Source: Misgurnus anguillicaudatus (Eukaryota > Chordata > Actinopteri > Cypriniformes > Cobitidae). Taken from it: 64,000 nucleotides of DNA. Where the stretch lies: contig NC_073353.2 in assembly GCF_027580225.2 (NCBI RefSeq), positions 37,695,001 to 37,759,000 of the forward strand. Reading direction: 5' to 3'. Under the pieces are notes generated by a model, which was given only the letters and a program-made list of their open reading frames with translations, had not been told where the DNA came from and did not search any database. The translations under genes and the position numbers were made by a program. Shown here piece after piece: positions 23,380 to 33,850 of this stretch; within the stretch, counting starts at the first letter, position 1, and the number at the start of each line of letters is the position of its first letter.

Positions 23380-24693
23380 AGGAAAATAATCATCATTTAC
23401 TGTTAAAAACATTTTGAAAATTGAAGTTTTGTGTGTTCTTATTGTAATTTATTTATTTTATAACAGGTAAGCTTTATACTGAAAGCTTCATTCCCTTTAA
23501 AGCAGGTAAGCTTCATATTGTTTTAAATGATAGGAGACTCTGCTTTAACAATGACTTAGGATAATGATTTGTTAAAGTGTTCAAAAGCATATACATGTAT
23601 ATTTTACATTAAGTTTATTAAACTAATTATGAAAAGAATGTGGTACAACATGTGTTTAGTTTTTTTATTGATATTTCAGAGTTTTTATATTTGAGGTAAT
23701 CTTGCTGGGAGTGAAGGCAGTGCGTATGATCGCTTGATATGAGACACACATACTGTATTTAAAGGTGATGTATGCATGTTACTTTCAATCCTGACATTAA
23801 AATAATAGTTATTTACTGTTAAAAACATTTTGAAAATTGAAGTTTTGTGTGTTCTTATTGTACTTTATATCGTTTATAACAGGTCAACTTTATACGTAAA
23901 ATTCATTCCATTTATAACAGGTAAGCTTCATATTGTTTTAAATGATATATTTAGGGGACTCTACTTTAACAATGACTAAGATAATGATTTGTTAAAGTGT
24001 TATAAAGCATATACATGTGTACATTAAGTTTATTAAACTAATTATAAGAAGTATGTGGTACAACATGTGTTTAGTTTTTTTATTGATATTTCAGAGTTTT
24101 CATATGTGAGGTAATCATCTTGCTGGGAGTGAAGGCAGTGTGTTCTGTCCAATAGTGACCCAGCCCTGGGTTAAAAGCAACCCAGCATTTTTTAGAGTGT
24201 ACGAGAGACACATCCTGTTTTTAAAGGTGATGTATGCATGTTACTTTCAATCCTGGCATTAAAATAATAATATTTACTGTTTAAACATTTAGTAAATTGA
24301 GGTTTTGTGTGTTTTTGATGTACTTTATTTCTTTTATAACAGGTCAACATACTGTTAGCTTCATTCCCTTTAAAGCAGGTAATCTTCATATTGTTTTAAA
24401 TTATATATTTAGAGAACTCTGCTTTAACAATGACTTAGGATAATGATTTGTTATAGTGTTTGTTATCAAGCATATACATGTATATTTTACATTAAGTTTA
24501 TTAAACTAATTATGAAAAGAATGTGGTACAACATGTGTTTAGTTTTTTTTTTTATTGATATTTCAGAGTTTTCATATGTGAGGTAATCTTACTGGGAGTG
24601 AAGGCAGTGCATATGACAACTTGATATGAAAGACACATCCTGTTTTTAAAGGTGATGTATGCATGTTACTTTCAATGCTGGCATTAAAATAAA
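23380..24693. repeat. Tandem array, unit about 415-460 bp
   Basis: Units begin near ATTTACTGTTAAAAACATTTTG at 23398, 23812 and about 24271; a fourth is broken by insertions. Each unit repeats, in order, a CAGGTAAGCTT or CAGGTCAAC motif, 'aaatgata', 'gcatatacatgt', 'gaatgtggtacaacatgtgttt' and 'ctgggagtgaaggcagtg'. The tail of the array reappears at 32178 after the LTR element. No open frame. Confidence 0.85.
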
Positions 24694-25788
24694 GCAGTGA
24701 ACCCCAAGAGGCGGTGGGTTGCCAGTGCATTTTAAAACAGCTAAGGGGCGTTGTTAGGCACGACGCGAAGCGGAGTGCCTAAACCCCCTTGGCTGTTGTG
24801 GGGTGCACTGGTAACCCACTGCTTCGAGGGGTTTATTGCGTTTATAAAACGGTTACGTCATATTCATAACGTTAGCGGGATTTTATAAAATAAAACACAA
24901 ATAAGTTGTAATTATATTAGTATAAATATTACTCTTCCGCCAAACAAAGTAGTTCCTCAGAATCAAGTGTGGCTGCAACAGAGCGCAGTTCACAAACAAC
25001 ACAGACGCAGCAAAGACACAATGAAAATATGATTAAAGACTGTGGTGTTTATTTTATAAATCAACATTCATCTAATTTATACATTAACATTTATATCGTG
25101 CAACTGTTGAAGTGATGATCAAATATTTTTGGAAGCATGCTTAACTTTTTCCCCATCAGCGTTTTTTTTAAGTTGCCACCCAGTTTTAGTTGAATGCCTT
25201 ACAGAAAAATTATCTTCTTTAAATAAACATAAGATATCAAATGAAAGAACAGTCCATCCGCTTTCCAACAACATCAAAAAACGTTTCATCCTACCTTCAT
25301 TTGTTGTCTTATCAGTTATCACCTCAAATATTTTCAGCTAAATGCGGAGATAATTCCATTTTTGTGAAGAACTTTGTAAGAGATCAGATTCAGAGCCTGA
25401 TCAAAACACACGTCACGCTAAATCCATAAATCCACCACAACGCTGTTGTGTCGAGTGAATGCCTCAGTGTTTAAGTTGGATAAGATTGCCATCTTGTGGA
25501 TAATAGCGGAAATATCAATAAGACAAAAAAAACTTCAGAGAACGTTTTCTCTTTATTGACGAAATGTTTTATTTATTGACATTTATCTGGATATCGCCAT
25601 AATTGTGCAAAGGTAGAAAAATAAAAAAATGATTAAAGACTGGTGTTTATTTTCATAAATCAGTACGCAGCAACAGTGGCGCAGTGATACTTGTGATGCG
25701 GTCTGAACCGTGGGTTTACCGGGGTATTTTATCACGGCTTAGAACGCGTTTCAACCAATCAGAATGAAGAACCAGAACGAGCCGTTTT
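24694..25788. mobile_element. Foldback element with long terminal hairpin
   Basis: Inserted into the tandem array, between 'attaaaataaa' and 'taatagttatttactg'. Its first 140 bases fold on themselves. The arm 24695-24760 ('cagtgaacccc...ttaggca') pairs with 24775-24835 ('tgcctaaa...ggggttta') around a short loop. TTATAAAACGG at about 24841 and its inverse CCGTTTTATAA at 25782 suggest sub-ends. Two short open frames overlap on opposite strands (25119-25341) without recognisable domains. Class unknown. Confidence 0.6.
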
Positions 25789-25808
25789 ATAATAATAGTT
25801 ATTTACTG

Positions 25809-26471
25809 TGTTACGTGATCTGGCATTAATATTTATTTTGGAGTTCTAGATGGCGCTGAGGGGAATCCCCGAACCTATTAGAGCGATGACGTCATCAGGG
25901 ATTCCGGATATAAGGGCGTGGATGGCGACAATGGAGTCTCTCTCTTTCTGTCTCACGCCCGCAATCCTGTTTTTTTTTTGTTTTTTTTGGAGCGGCTTGG
26001 TTTAACTTATGTTAATTGGTGCTTTCATTATACTATTGGATATGTTTTCTTTGTGAATATATATTGTTGTTTATTAGGTAACGGGTAGTGGATTTTTTTT
26101 TTTTTTAGTTCACTGTTTTCTGTAGTTAGTAAGATTAGCGAGGGAAGCAGAGGCCCGGAAGACTCACCTGATTTATTTATTCTCGGGAAGCCAGGTAAGA
26201 ACTGCTGGTGAGAGTAGTCATAGTCAGGGTTCTGTTTTCCTTAGCTGACCCTACCCGTTTACTGATTTTTGTTAATATAATTTAACCTTGTTTGTAAAAT
26301 TGTTTATGGATTATGTATCTTATTTTGATTGTTTGTAGTATTGTTTCCGCTCCTAAGTAAATGGAGGCGTTTTGCGTCTCGGAACGTGCGTGAAGTATCT
26401 GTGGCTCATTTATGTGTTCGGTCCGTGCCCATTATTTAGATTAATAATATTGTTGGTCATGGGCCGTAACA
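25809..26471 (+). repeat. 5' LTR
   Basis: 663 bp, beginning TGTTACGTGA and ending GGCCGTAACA, with the TG...CA ends expected of an LTR. It contains a thymidine-rich tract near 25970-25990 and 26093-26106. It is nearly identical to 31518-32177. Confidence 0.95.
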
Positions 26472-26475
26472 TATT

Positions 26476-26493
26476 TGGGGGCTCGTCCGGGAT
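26476..26493 (+). other. Primer-binding site, tRNA-Pro type
   Basis: TGGGGGCTCGTCCGGGAT starts four bases after the LTR. This 18-mer is complementary to the 3' end of tRNA-Pro and is the same site used by murine-leukaemia-type retroviruses. It would prime minus-strand DNA synthesis. Confidence 0.85.
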
Positions 26494-26670
26494 TTGGATT
26501 AGTCGTTTTGGATTATCCTTATGAATGATTTTGCGTGGTTTTGTTTGATCTTTTGATCTGTCCACGCATTTTGAATTTGTTACTTTGTAACTTCTTTGAG
26601 TCACAGTTGCTTGTGAATTTTTGCTCGTGTAGTGTTTTTCGCCTTAACCTTGAGACGTTTAAATCTGATC

Positions 26671-28938
26671 ATGTTTGAATTAACAGATTTTATTGCGAAG
26701 CCGACACAAGCGGAGCTGTTTCAGATTAATAGAACTGATCTTATGAAGATTGCCGCTCATTATAAGGTAAGCTTTCGTAATACTGCATCGAAACGTGATC
26801 TTCAGGTTTTGCTTGTTGATTCGTTATATGAACAGGGTGTTTTTGGTGATGAGCAAAAGTTTGAAGATTTTCCTGAACCAGGTGAGGGTAGTGCGGAGGA
26901 GCTAGGGTTGCAAGTTAAATTGTTGGAGTTGCAAGCTAAAGAGCATGAAAGAGCTATGTTTAAAGAGAGAATGGAATGGGAGCGTGAGAAAGAGAGACGA
27001 AAAGAGCGTGAGAGACATGAACTTGAACTTAAAAGACTTGAAATGGAACAAGCTTTCCGACTTAAAGAATTGGAGTTGAAAGCCCGTGAGAAAGGAGTAA
27101 CGGATAGTTCTGATTTTGATGTGAGTCGTAATATTCGTATCGTTCCTCCTTTTCGGGAGCAAGAGGTAGATAAGTTTTTTGCGCTTTTTGAACGTGTTGC
27201 GGCAAATCTCAAGTGGCCAAAAACATTTTGGCCTATGTTATTGCAATGTGTTTTTGTGGGAAAAGCCCAGGAAGCATATTCTTCGTTATCAGTTGAGGAG
27301 TCTCTTGATTTTGATCAAGTGAAAGCAGCCGTTCTTAGGATTTATGAATTGGTTCCGGAGGCATATCGCCAAAAATTCCGTAGTCATCGAAAAACTAACG
27401 AAACTTACGTTGAGTTCGTTCGTGAGAAAGAGTCAATGTTTGATCGGTGGTGTGCTTCAATGAAAGTAACATCTTTTGAAGAGCTCCGTGAACTGATTTT
27501 GTTGGAAGAATTCAAAAACTGTTTGCCTGAACGTGTTGCAACATATTTAAATGAGCAAAAAGTTTTGAAATGTTCTGCCGCTGCTGCATTAGCTGATGAA
27601 TATGTGCTTACACACAAGAATGTGTTTTATGTTGCACCGAAATTGCCATCTAATAGCTATAATCATCGGTCTAAGCGTGATTTTGATCGTACTTTACCTG
27701 ATAAAGCTCCAGAGAGTTCTGTCAAGTCTCTGTCCTCACCTGTTTGTTTCTATTGTAGGAAACGCGGACATATTATTTCCGAGTGCGCAGTACTCAAAAA
27801 GAAAAATTGTGTTCCCAAACCAGTGGGTTTAGTAATGACGTCCTTGCCACAATTGGAAGGACTGGAGTCGTTAGCTTCTCAAGCTGACTTGTGTGAAGAT
27901 CAGGGGTATGTGCCGTTCATAATGGACGGATTTGTATCATTGACTGGTAATGTTGGTTTGCGAAAACCAGTCAGGATACTTCGTGATACAGGAGCTGCTC
28001 AAAGTTTTATTCTGGAGGGAATATTACCTTTTTCTAAGGAAAGCTCAATTGGTTCGAGTGTTTTGGTACAGGGATTTGAGATGGGCTTTGTAAACGTGCC
28101 TTTGCACGAAATTGAAATTGAATCCTCCCTTATTACTGGCCGCGTTGTTGTTGGAGTGCGACCGTGTCTTCCCGTTCGAGATGTCACATTTATTTTAGGG
28201 AATGACTTGGCGGGAGGAAAAGTTTTTGCCAGCCCTGAGGTAACTGATGTTCCTCTTCCCTGTTCTACTCCTGATGAATTGACTCAGAAATACCCAGAGG
28301 TATTTCCTTCGTGTGCTGTTACTCGCGCTATGTCTCAGAGACTGGAAAATAAAAATCTTGCTAAATCTGAAGGCGAGTGGAATTTTGATCTGAATGATAC
28401 GTTTCTTTCTAATTCAGATGTCTGTGAGATTAAGTGTTCAAACTCTGTTGACGGTTCAGACATCGCTGTTAAAAAACGAGATGAACATTTTATAGAGCTT
28501 GAAAAACTCTCTCTGTCGCGTGAACAGCTTATTGCGAAACAGAGGGAAGATGAGACTATTTCATCCCTCTTTGAAGTTGTTGTTCCCGTTGAACAACTCG
28601 AACATGTATCGCAAGGATACTTTGTTGAAGCTGGTGTGTTAATGAGGAAGTGGACACCATCTACTGCATCTGCTGAGGATGAGTGGCAAATTGTCAAGCA
28701 GATCGTAGTTCCATCCTCATATCGTTCTGAAATTCTGAGGATCGCACATGATTGCCCATTTGCCGGTCATTTGGGAGTAAATAAAACATACGATCGTATA
28801 CTCCGTTGTTTTTTCTGGCCGGGTTTAAAAAAAAAATGTAGCAAATTACTGTCGAAGCTGTCACGTGTGTCAAATGATTGGAAAACCAAACCAGAAAAGT
28901 TTACCTGCTCCGTTACATCCGATTCCAGCCATCGGTGA
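26671..28938 (+). CDS. Gag-protease and start of integrase (broken by frameshift)
   Basis: Open for 755 codons from the ATG at 26671; the same frame is open further upstream without an earlier ATG. The N-terminal part is followed by a long charged helix (residues roughly 75-150, Glu/Arg/Lys rich), a capsid-like region, and a CCHC zinc knuckle CFYCRKRGHIISEC at 27745-27786. A retropepsin DTGA motif (27984-27995) follows. The end of the frame carries the His-His half of the integrase zinc-binding domain (HDCPFAGHLG) and WPGLKKK. Just past that, at about 28845, one extra base shifts the frame, so the Cys-Cys half lies in the next frame. The stop at 28936 is therefore a result of the shift. Protein role: particle core and protease. 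Confidence 0.9.
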   Translation: MFELTDFIAKPTQAELFQINRTDLMKIAAHYKVSFRNTASKRDLQVLLVDSLYEQGVFGDEQKFEDFPEPGEGSAEELGLQVKLLELQAKEHERAMFKERMEWEREKERRKERERHELELKRLEMEQAFRLKELELKAREKGVTDSSDFDVSRNIRIVPPFREQEVDKFFALFERVAANLKWPKTFWPMLLQCVFVGKAQEAYSSLSVEESLDFDQVKAAVLRIYELVPEAYRQKFRSHRKTNETYVEFVREKESMFDRWCASMKVTSFEELRELILLEEFKNCLPERVATYLNEQKVLKCSAAAALADEYVLTHKNVFYVAPKLPSNSYNHRSKRDFDRTLPDKAPESSVKSLSSPVCFYCRKRGHIISECAVLKKKNCVPKPVGLVMTSLPQLEGLESLASQADLCEDQGYVPFIMDGFVSLTGNVGLRKPVRILRDTGAAQSFILEGILPFSKESSIGSSVLVQGFEMGFVNVPLHEIEIESSLITGRVVVGVRPCLPVRDVTFILGNDLAGGKVFASPEVTDVPLPCSTPDELTQKYPEVFPSCAVTRAMSQRLENKNLAKSEGEWNFDLNDTFLSNSDVCEIKCSNSVDGSDIAVKKRDEHFIELEKLSLSREQLIAKQREDETISSLFEVVVPVEQLEHVSQGYFVEAGVLMRKWTPSTASAEDEWQIVKQIVVPSSYRSEILRIAHDCPFAGHLGVNKTYDRILRCFFWPGLKKKCSKLLSKLSRVSNDWKTKPEKFTCSVTSDSSHR

Positions 28939-31438
28939 GCCATTTGAGCGTGTAGTGGTTGATTGTGTCGGCCCTTTGCCCCGTACGAAGTCTGGTAATC
29001 AGTACCTTTTGACGATTATGTGTACATCAACGCGTTTTCCAGAGGCAATTCCTCTGCGAAAAATTACAGCTCCGGTGATTGTGAAGTCACTTCTCAAATT
29101 CTTTTCATTGTTTGGCCTTCCGCGTACCATTCAATCTGACCAAGGTACGAATTTCATGTCACGTGTGTTTAAACAGGCTCTGGATCAGTTGCATATTCAA
29201 CATTGCACTTCTAGTTGTTACCATCCCGAAAGTCAGGGAGCACTCGAAAGGTTCCACCAGACTTTAAAATCTATGCTACGTGCGTTTTGTCTGGAGTTCC
29301 AAAAAGATTGGGACGAAGGGGTGCCTATGGTTATGTTTGCAGTGAGGGAGGTAGTGCAGGAGTCGTTGGGCTTCAGTCCGGCCGAGTTGGTTTTCGGACA
29401 CACTGTCCGTGGCCCACTGAAGCTGATTAAAGATCACTGGTCTAGTACTTCAAGTTTAAATAATGTTCTTGACTATGTTTCAGAGTTTCGTTTTAAACTG
29501 CATCGTGCCTGTGAGTTGGCCAAGCAGAATTTGGAGGTTTCACAACAACGAATGAAAAAGCGTTTTGATCGTGACGCTAGACTTCGTAGCTTCTCTCCCG
29601 GTGATAAGGTATTAGTGCTTTTGCCAGTACCTGGATCAGCACTGCAGGCTCGTTATTATGGTCCTTACCGGGTAAAGGATAAGGTGAGTGAGCTTGACTA
29701 TATAATCAGTACGTCTGATAGAAGAAAAAAAACTCGTCTGTGCCATGTTAACATGCTTAAGCCGTACTTTGAGAGGCAGCCAGATTTGTCTGAGCAGAAG
29801 TCGGCTGTGTTAATTGTTTCACCCACAGATGCGGTGAGTAGAGCGCAGGTGCTGTCCAGTGCTGATTCGCCTGAGGATAGTGCGCTGTCTCGTGCTGAAC
29901 TCTTGACCGGTCCCTCGTCTTCTATTGATAATGCTGCCATCCCTATTTTGTCTACACCTACATCACATGAGGAAGGTGATGTGGATTTTCCCTCTACGGA
30001 ACTGGTGGCGGGAAGGTTGAAAAATTCTGAAATGATTAAAAACCTTGACTCGTTTCTTTCCCATCTGACTGACGTGGAACGTGCTGACGTGAGTAATGTT
30101 ATTTGGAAGTACAGTAATTTATTTTCTGATGTTCCTTCTCGCACTTCGTTGATCGAGCACGATATTGATGTCGGCAATTCTTTGCCTATTAAACAGCATG
30201 CGTACCGGGTGAGTCCTGAGAAGCGATCTCAGCTACAGAAAGAGGTGAACTTCATGCTCGAGAATAACATTGCAGAGCCAAGCTTTAGTCCTTGGAGTTC
30301 ACCCTGTTTGTTGGTAAAGAAATCGGACAGTACGTTTCGTTTTTGTACCGATTTTAGACGAGTGAATGCTGTGACAAAACCAGACAGTTATCCTTTGCCT
30401 CGAATGGAGGACTGCGTGGATCGCGTGGGAAATGCTGTTTTTGTTACCAAAATCGATCTGCTTAAAGGTTACTGGCAGGTGCCATTGTCAGACCGCGCGA
30501 AAGAGATCAGCGCATTCGTGACACCAGATTATTTTCTACGTTACACGATAATGGCTTTCGGATTACGAAACGCGCCAGCAACTTTTCAGAGGTTAGTAAA
30601 TCGAGTTATTGAAGGCATGTATAATGTCGAGGCGTATCTGGATGACTTGGTTATTTACAGCGCGTCCTGGTCAGAGCATTTAGAACAACTTAATGATTTG
30701 TTCTGTCGTTTGTCTCGTGCTAACCTTACGGTTAATTTGGCGAAGTGCGAGTTTGGTCGAGCAACGGTGACGTATTTGGGAAAGATTGTTGGTGGCGGAC
30801 AAGTCCGTCCTGTCGAGTCGAAGGTTAAGGCAATGATCGATTTCCCTGTGCCCAAAACGCGCCGCGAGCTTCGACGTTTTCTGGGTATGGTTGGGTACTA
30901 CAGAGGGTTTTGTAAGAATTTCTCTGTGGTGGCCAGCCCCTTAACAGATCTTCTTAGTCCTAAGGTACCCTTTCAAGAGACGGAAACGTGTCAGTCAAGC
31001 TTTGAGAAAATTAAAGCCGTCCTGATTAATTCTCCTGTTCTTTCTGCTCCTGATTTTTCGTCTCCGTTTTTACTTGCTGTTGACGCAAGTGATACAGGAG
31101 CAGGCGCTGTACTTCTTCAACGAGACAAAGCTGGTGTTGAGCATCCCGTTTGCTATTTCTCGCGCAAATTTAATAAACATCAGCGGGGTTACTCCACTAT
31201 TGAGAAGGAGGCACTGGCGCTTGTACTTGCTCTTCAACATTTTGATGTTTACATTGGTTCTGTTTCATATCCTTTAATTGTTTATACAGATCACAACCCC
31301 TTAGTTTTTCTTAACCGCATGAAAAATAACAACCAGCGTTTGATGCGCTGGAGTTTGTTTTTGCAGACTCTTGACTTGGACATTCGGCATATTCGTGGTA
31401 AGGACAACGTCATTGCTGACGCTTTATCCCGTATTTAG
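28865..31438 (+). CDS. Pol: integrase, then reverse transcriptase and RNase H
   Basis: Frame of 857 codons. In order: the rest of the integrase zinc domain; the integrase core with VVDCVGPLP, SDQGTNF and HPESQGALERF supplying the D, D, E residues (about residues 30-135); a GPY/F-type C-terminal module (YYGPYRVKD, about 262-290); a low-complexity linker; then RT with the FRFCTDFRRVN, PSYPLPR-like and YLDD motifs (about 430-620); and RNase H (LAVDASDTGAGAVL, EKEAL, YTDHNPLVF; about 735-857). There is no start codon of its own. Expression would need readthrough from the upstream frame, which the extra base at about 28845 prevents unless ribosomes shift there. Catalytic residues look intact. Confidence 0.92.
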   Translation: MCQMIGKPNQKSLPAPLHPIPAIGEPFERVVVDCVGPLPRTKSGNQYLLTIMCTSTRFPEAIPLRKITAPVIVKSLLKFFSLFGLPRTIQSDQGTNFMSRVFKQALDQLHIQHCTSSCYHPESQGALERFHQTLKSMLRAFCLEFQKDWDEGVPMVMFAVREVVQESLGFSPAELVFGHTVRGPLKLIKDHWSSTSSLNNVLDYVSEFRFKLHRACELAKQNLEVSQQRMKKRFDRDARLRSFSPGDKVLVLLPVPGSALQARYYGPYRVKDKVSELDYIISTSDRRKKTRLCHVNMLKPYFERQPDLSEQKSAVLIVSPTDAVSRAQVLSSADSPEDSALSRAELLTGPSSSIDNAAIPILSTPTSHEEGDVDFPSTELVAGRLKNSEMIKNLDSFLSHLTDVERADVSNVIWKYSNLFSDVPSRTSLIEHDIDVGNSLPIKQHAYRVSPEKRSQLQKEVNFMLENNIAEPSFSPWSSPCLLVKKSDSTFRFCTDFRRVNAVTKPDSYPLPRMEDCVDRVGNAVFVTKIDLLKGYWQVPLSDRAKEISAFVTPDYFLRYTIMAFGLRNAPATFQRLVNRVIEGMYNVEAYLDDLVIYSASWSEHLEQLNDLFCRLSRANLTVNLAKCEFGRATVTYLGKIVGGGQVRPVESKVKAMIDFPVPKTRRELRRFLGMVGYYRGFCKNFSVVASPLTDLLSPKVPFQETETCQSSFEKIKAVLINSPVLSAPDFSSPFLLAVDASDTGAGAVLLQRDKAGVEHPVCYFSRKFNKHQRGYSTIEKEALALVLALQHFDVYIGSVSYPLIVYTDHNPLVFLNRMKNNNQRLMRWSLFLQTLDLDIRHIRGKDNVIADALSRI

Positions 31439-31504
31439 GTGGAATAAATTTTTTTTTTTTTTTTTAAGAAGGTAAGATTATTTGCATTTCCACAATTTAT
31501 TCAC

Positions 31505-31517
31505 TTAAGGGTGAGGG
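31505..31517 (+). other. Polypurine tract
   Basis: AAGGGTGAGGG-type purine run directly before the 3' LTR, the expected primer for plus-strand DNA synthesis. Confidence 0.7.
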
Positions 31518-32177
31518 TGTTACGTGATCTGGCATTAATATTTATTTTGGAGTTCTAGATGGCGCTGAGGGGAATCCCCGAACCTATTAGAGCGATGACG
31601 TCATCAGGGATTCCGGATATAAGGGCGTGGATGGCGACAATGGAGTCTCTCTCTTTCTGTCTCACGCCCGCAATCCTGTTTTTTTTTGTTTGTTTGGAGC
31701 GGCTTGGTTTATCTTATGTTAATTGGTGCTTTCATTATACTATTGGATATGTTTTCTTTGTGAATATATATTGTTGTTTATTAGGTAACGGGTAGTGGAT
31801 TTTTTTTTTTTTAGTTCACTGTTTTCTGTAGTTAGTAAGATTAGCGAGGGAAGCAGAGGCCCGGAAGACTCACCTGATTTATTTATTCTCGGGAAGCCAG
31901 GTAAGAACTGCTGGTGAGATTATTCATAGTCAGGGTTCTGTTTTCCTTAGCTGACCCTACCCGTTTACTGATTTTTGTTAATATCATTTGACCTTGTTTG
32001 TAAAATTGTTTATGGATTATGTATCTGATTTTGATTGTTTGTAGTATTGTTTCCGCTCCTAAGTAAATGGAGGCGTTTTGCGTCTCGGAACGTGCGTGAA
32101 GTATCTGTGGCTCATTTATGTGTTCGGTCCGTGCCCATTATTTAGATTAATAATATTGTTGGTCATGGGCCGTAACA
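31518..32177 (+). repeat. 3' LTR
   Basis: 660 bp, TGTTACGTGA...CCGTAACA. It differs from the 5' LTR by T-run length changes near 31680 and a few substitutions (near 31712, 31918, 31986 and 32029). Confidence 0.95.
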
Positions 32178-32181
32178 ACTG

Positions 32182-33260
32182 TTTAAACATTTTGGAGATT
32201 GTGTGTGTGATCTTGTTGCACATTTACTTGTGATAACAGAATTATTTTTGTCTATCTGTTGTAGGTGGATCATGAGTGAAGCTCTGCAGGTCTGCCATTA
32301 GCTTAATAACAGTGGTTTATGTGAATTGAGTGAATTCAATTTATAAATAAATCTTTCACCAAGCATTCACCTATTTACGGACAAAACAGGTATCTTGAGC
32401 AGAGTCATATTAAAACTGTCAAATCATGTTTTACATACAGTATGTAAGCAAACTCCAGGCTAATATTAACTTGTTTTGTCTCCATGTCTTATCCTTTCTC
32501 CCATCTCCAACAGATCCAAATCTTGTTCAGCCTGATGCTCAACCTTGTATGATGATGACCACAGCCAGGTGATGGAGATCTGTGTTAATCACAGCCTGCA
32601 TCTCAAGATCAACATGACAATAGCAGACCATCTCTTATCTTACTCTTATCTGACTAAATGTTCAGCATCATTGCAACAAAACAAAGAACATTAGATGGAG
32701 TATTGGATGATCCCGTAAAGAAAATAATATGGACTTTTTTGGTGAGATTCTACAAAGATTGACACAATCCTATTGACTTTTATTTTTACAGTTAATAATG
32801 CATTATAAACATCCCATTCATTTGTATTCTATGTCATCAATCTGTTTGTGCTAAAATGTATACATCTGAATGTAATGTCAATAATATGTTAATATTCAGG
32901 ATTTATTATCATTTGCATGTTTTGATGTTGCATATCATGATTGTATTGATTTCATGTAATTGTTGTCTATTTAAAATTATTTTAATTGCCAAATTTTATT
33001 GTTACTTTATTTAATATTGAAGCTGTTATTTAACATCCATATCTTATTTGAGTAGTGATTTGTTATATTTGCATAATAATTCATATATTTATTCTGATTG
33101 TGATTTTAATGCAAATATTTATTATTGTATGACACCTCATGTAATGAAAAAAATGAAAATAAAAGTATGTTCTGATGTCTTGCTGTTCTGTTTTTAAACT
33201 GATAAACCTTATAAAGTGCTATAAATAAGAAAAAACAAATAAAAAATAATCCTTCTGACT
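32182..33260. other. Remainder of tandem array and AT-rich interior
   Basis: Continues the array unit after the LTR element ('actgtttaaacattttggag') and then runs into unique AT-rich sequence. It is split-gene-like in places (several CAGG motifs) but has no open frame of note. Confidence 0.5.
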
Positions 33261-33449
33261 GCTGATAAATGAAAGGGTTCTTTATAGCACCACTGAGGTT
33301 CTATTTAGCACTTTTTCAAGGCAAGGTTCTATATAGAACCATCTAAAAAAGGGTTCTATATAGTACCAGAAAGGGTGCTGCTATTATTGTTACAAGCTGA
33401 AGAACCCTTATTTGGTACTATATAGAACCATTTTTCTTAAGAGTGTATG

Positions 33450-33850
33450 TATTCTCATTACCGAAATAATTAACCTCATTTCCGAAACCTATGTATCATT
33501 ACCGCAACAGATACTTATTAAATGTTAATTTCATCAATAGAAGCATAATACTTTTAATTTAAATGCATGTGCAGAATCTCCAAATTATGTTCTTTCAGGT
33601 TTGTCATGTCATTTTGAAAATGTGTCAGGTTTCTTAAAAATATTTTAAAAAATAGTTGCAAATTGTGGAAGGTGTTGCGGTATATGAGCTAAATAAAACA
33701 AAATAAAAAAATGTTAAATTTAAAATAAATATTATTTCAGAATTTCAATTTACTGTGCATGACTATTAATAATCCATTTTTAAAAATGTGAAATTATATT
33801 AGCTTTTCTAACAGTGTTGATGTTTTCTGACAGTTGCGGTAATGAGATTT
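33450..33850. repeat. Right subterminal repeats of the 15-kb element
   Basis: TCTCATTACCGAAAT (33452), CTCATTTCCGAAACC (33474), TCATTACCGCAACAG (33493), TGTTGCGGTATATGAG (about 33672) and GTTGCGGTAATGAGAT (about 33834). They mirror the left cluster at 20019-20665. Confidence 0.75.

Larger units (their letters stand above)
25809..32177 (+). mobile_element. Gmr1-like Ty3/Gypsy LTR retrotransposon
   Basis: Complete LTR element flanked by a 4-bp duplication ACTG (25805-25808 and 32178-32181). Order: 5' LTR, tRNA-Pro-type primer site, gag with CCHC knuckle, aspartic protease, integrase, reverse transcriptase, RNase H, purine-rich tract, 3' LTR. Integrase lying before RT is the opposite of ordinary Ty3/Gypsy elements and matches the Gmr1 clade first described from cod. 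The LTRs differ by only about ten changes by eye, so insertion was recent. A single-base frameshift near 28845 separates the two long frames. Confidence 0.92.
23123..33445. mobile_element. Nested DNA element with CACTCTTA ends and TA target
   Basis: The left end (from 23123) reads CACTCTTATGAAAAATGGTT. The right end, inverted, reads CACTCTTAAGAAAAATGGTT, ending at 33445. TA flanks both sides. Near each end are several GGTTCTATATAGAACC palindromes (about 23167-23184 and 33315-33430). There is no transposase. The interior is a tandem array plus later insertions. This 'aaaatggttct' end type is a common fish repeat; TA duplication suggests Tc1/mariner-type mobilisation, which is inference. Confidence 0.75.

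Noticed and set aside
23380..24693. CRISPR-like array
   Set aside because: Units are over 400 bp with no short repeat/spacer pattern, and the host is a vertebrate.
26802..27212. Minus-strand frame of 136 codons opposite gag
   Set aside because: Serine/leucine-rich shadow of the charged helix in gag.
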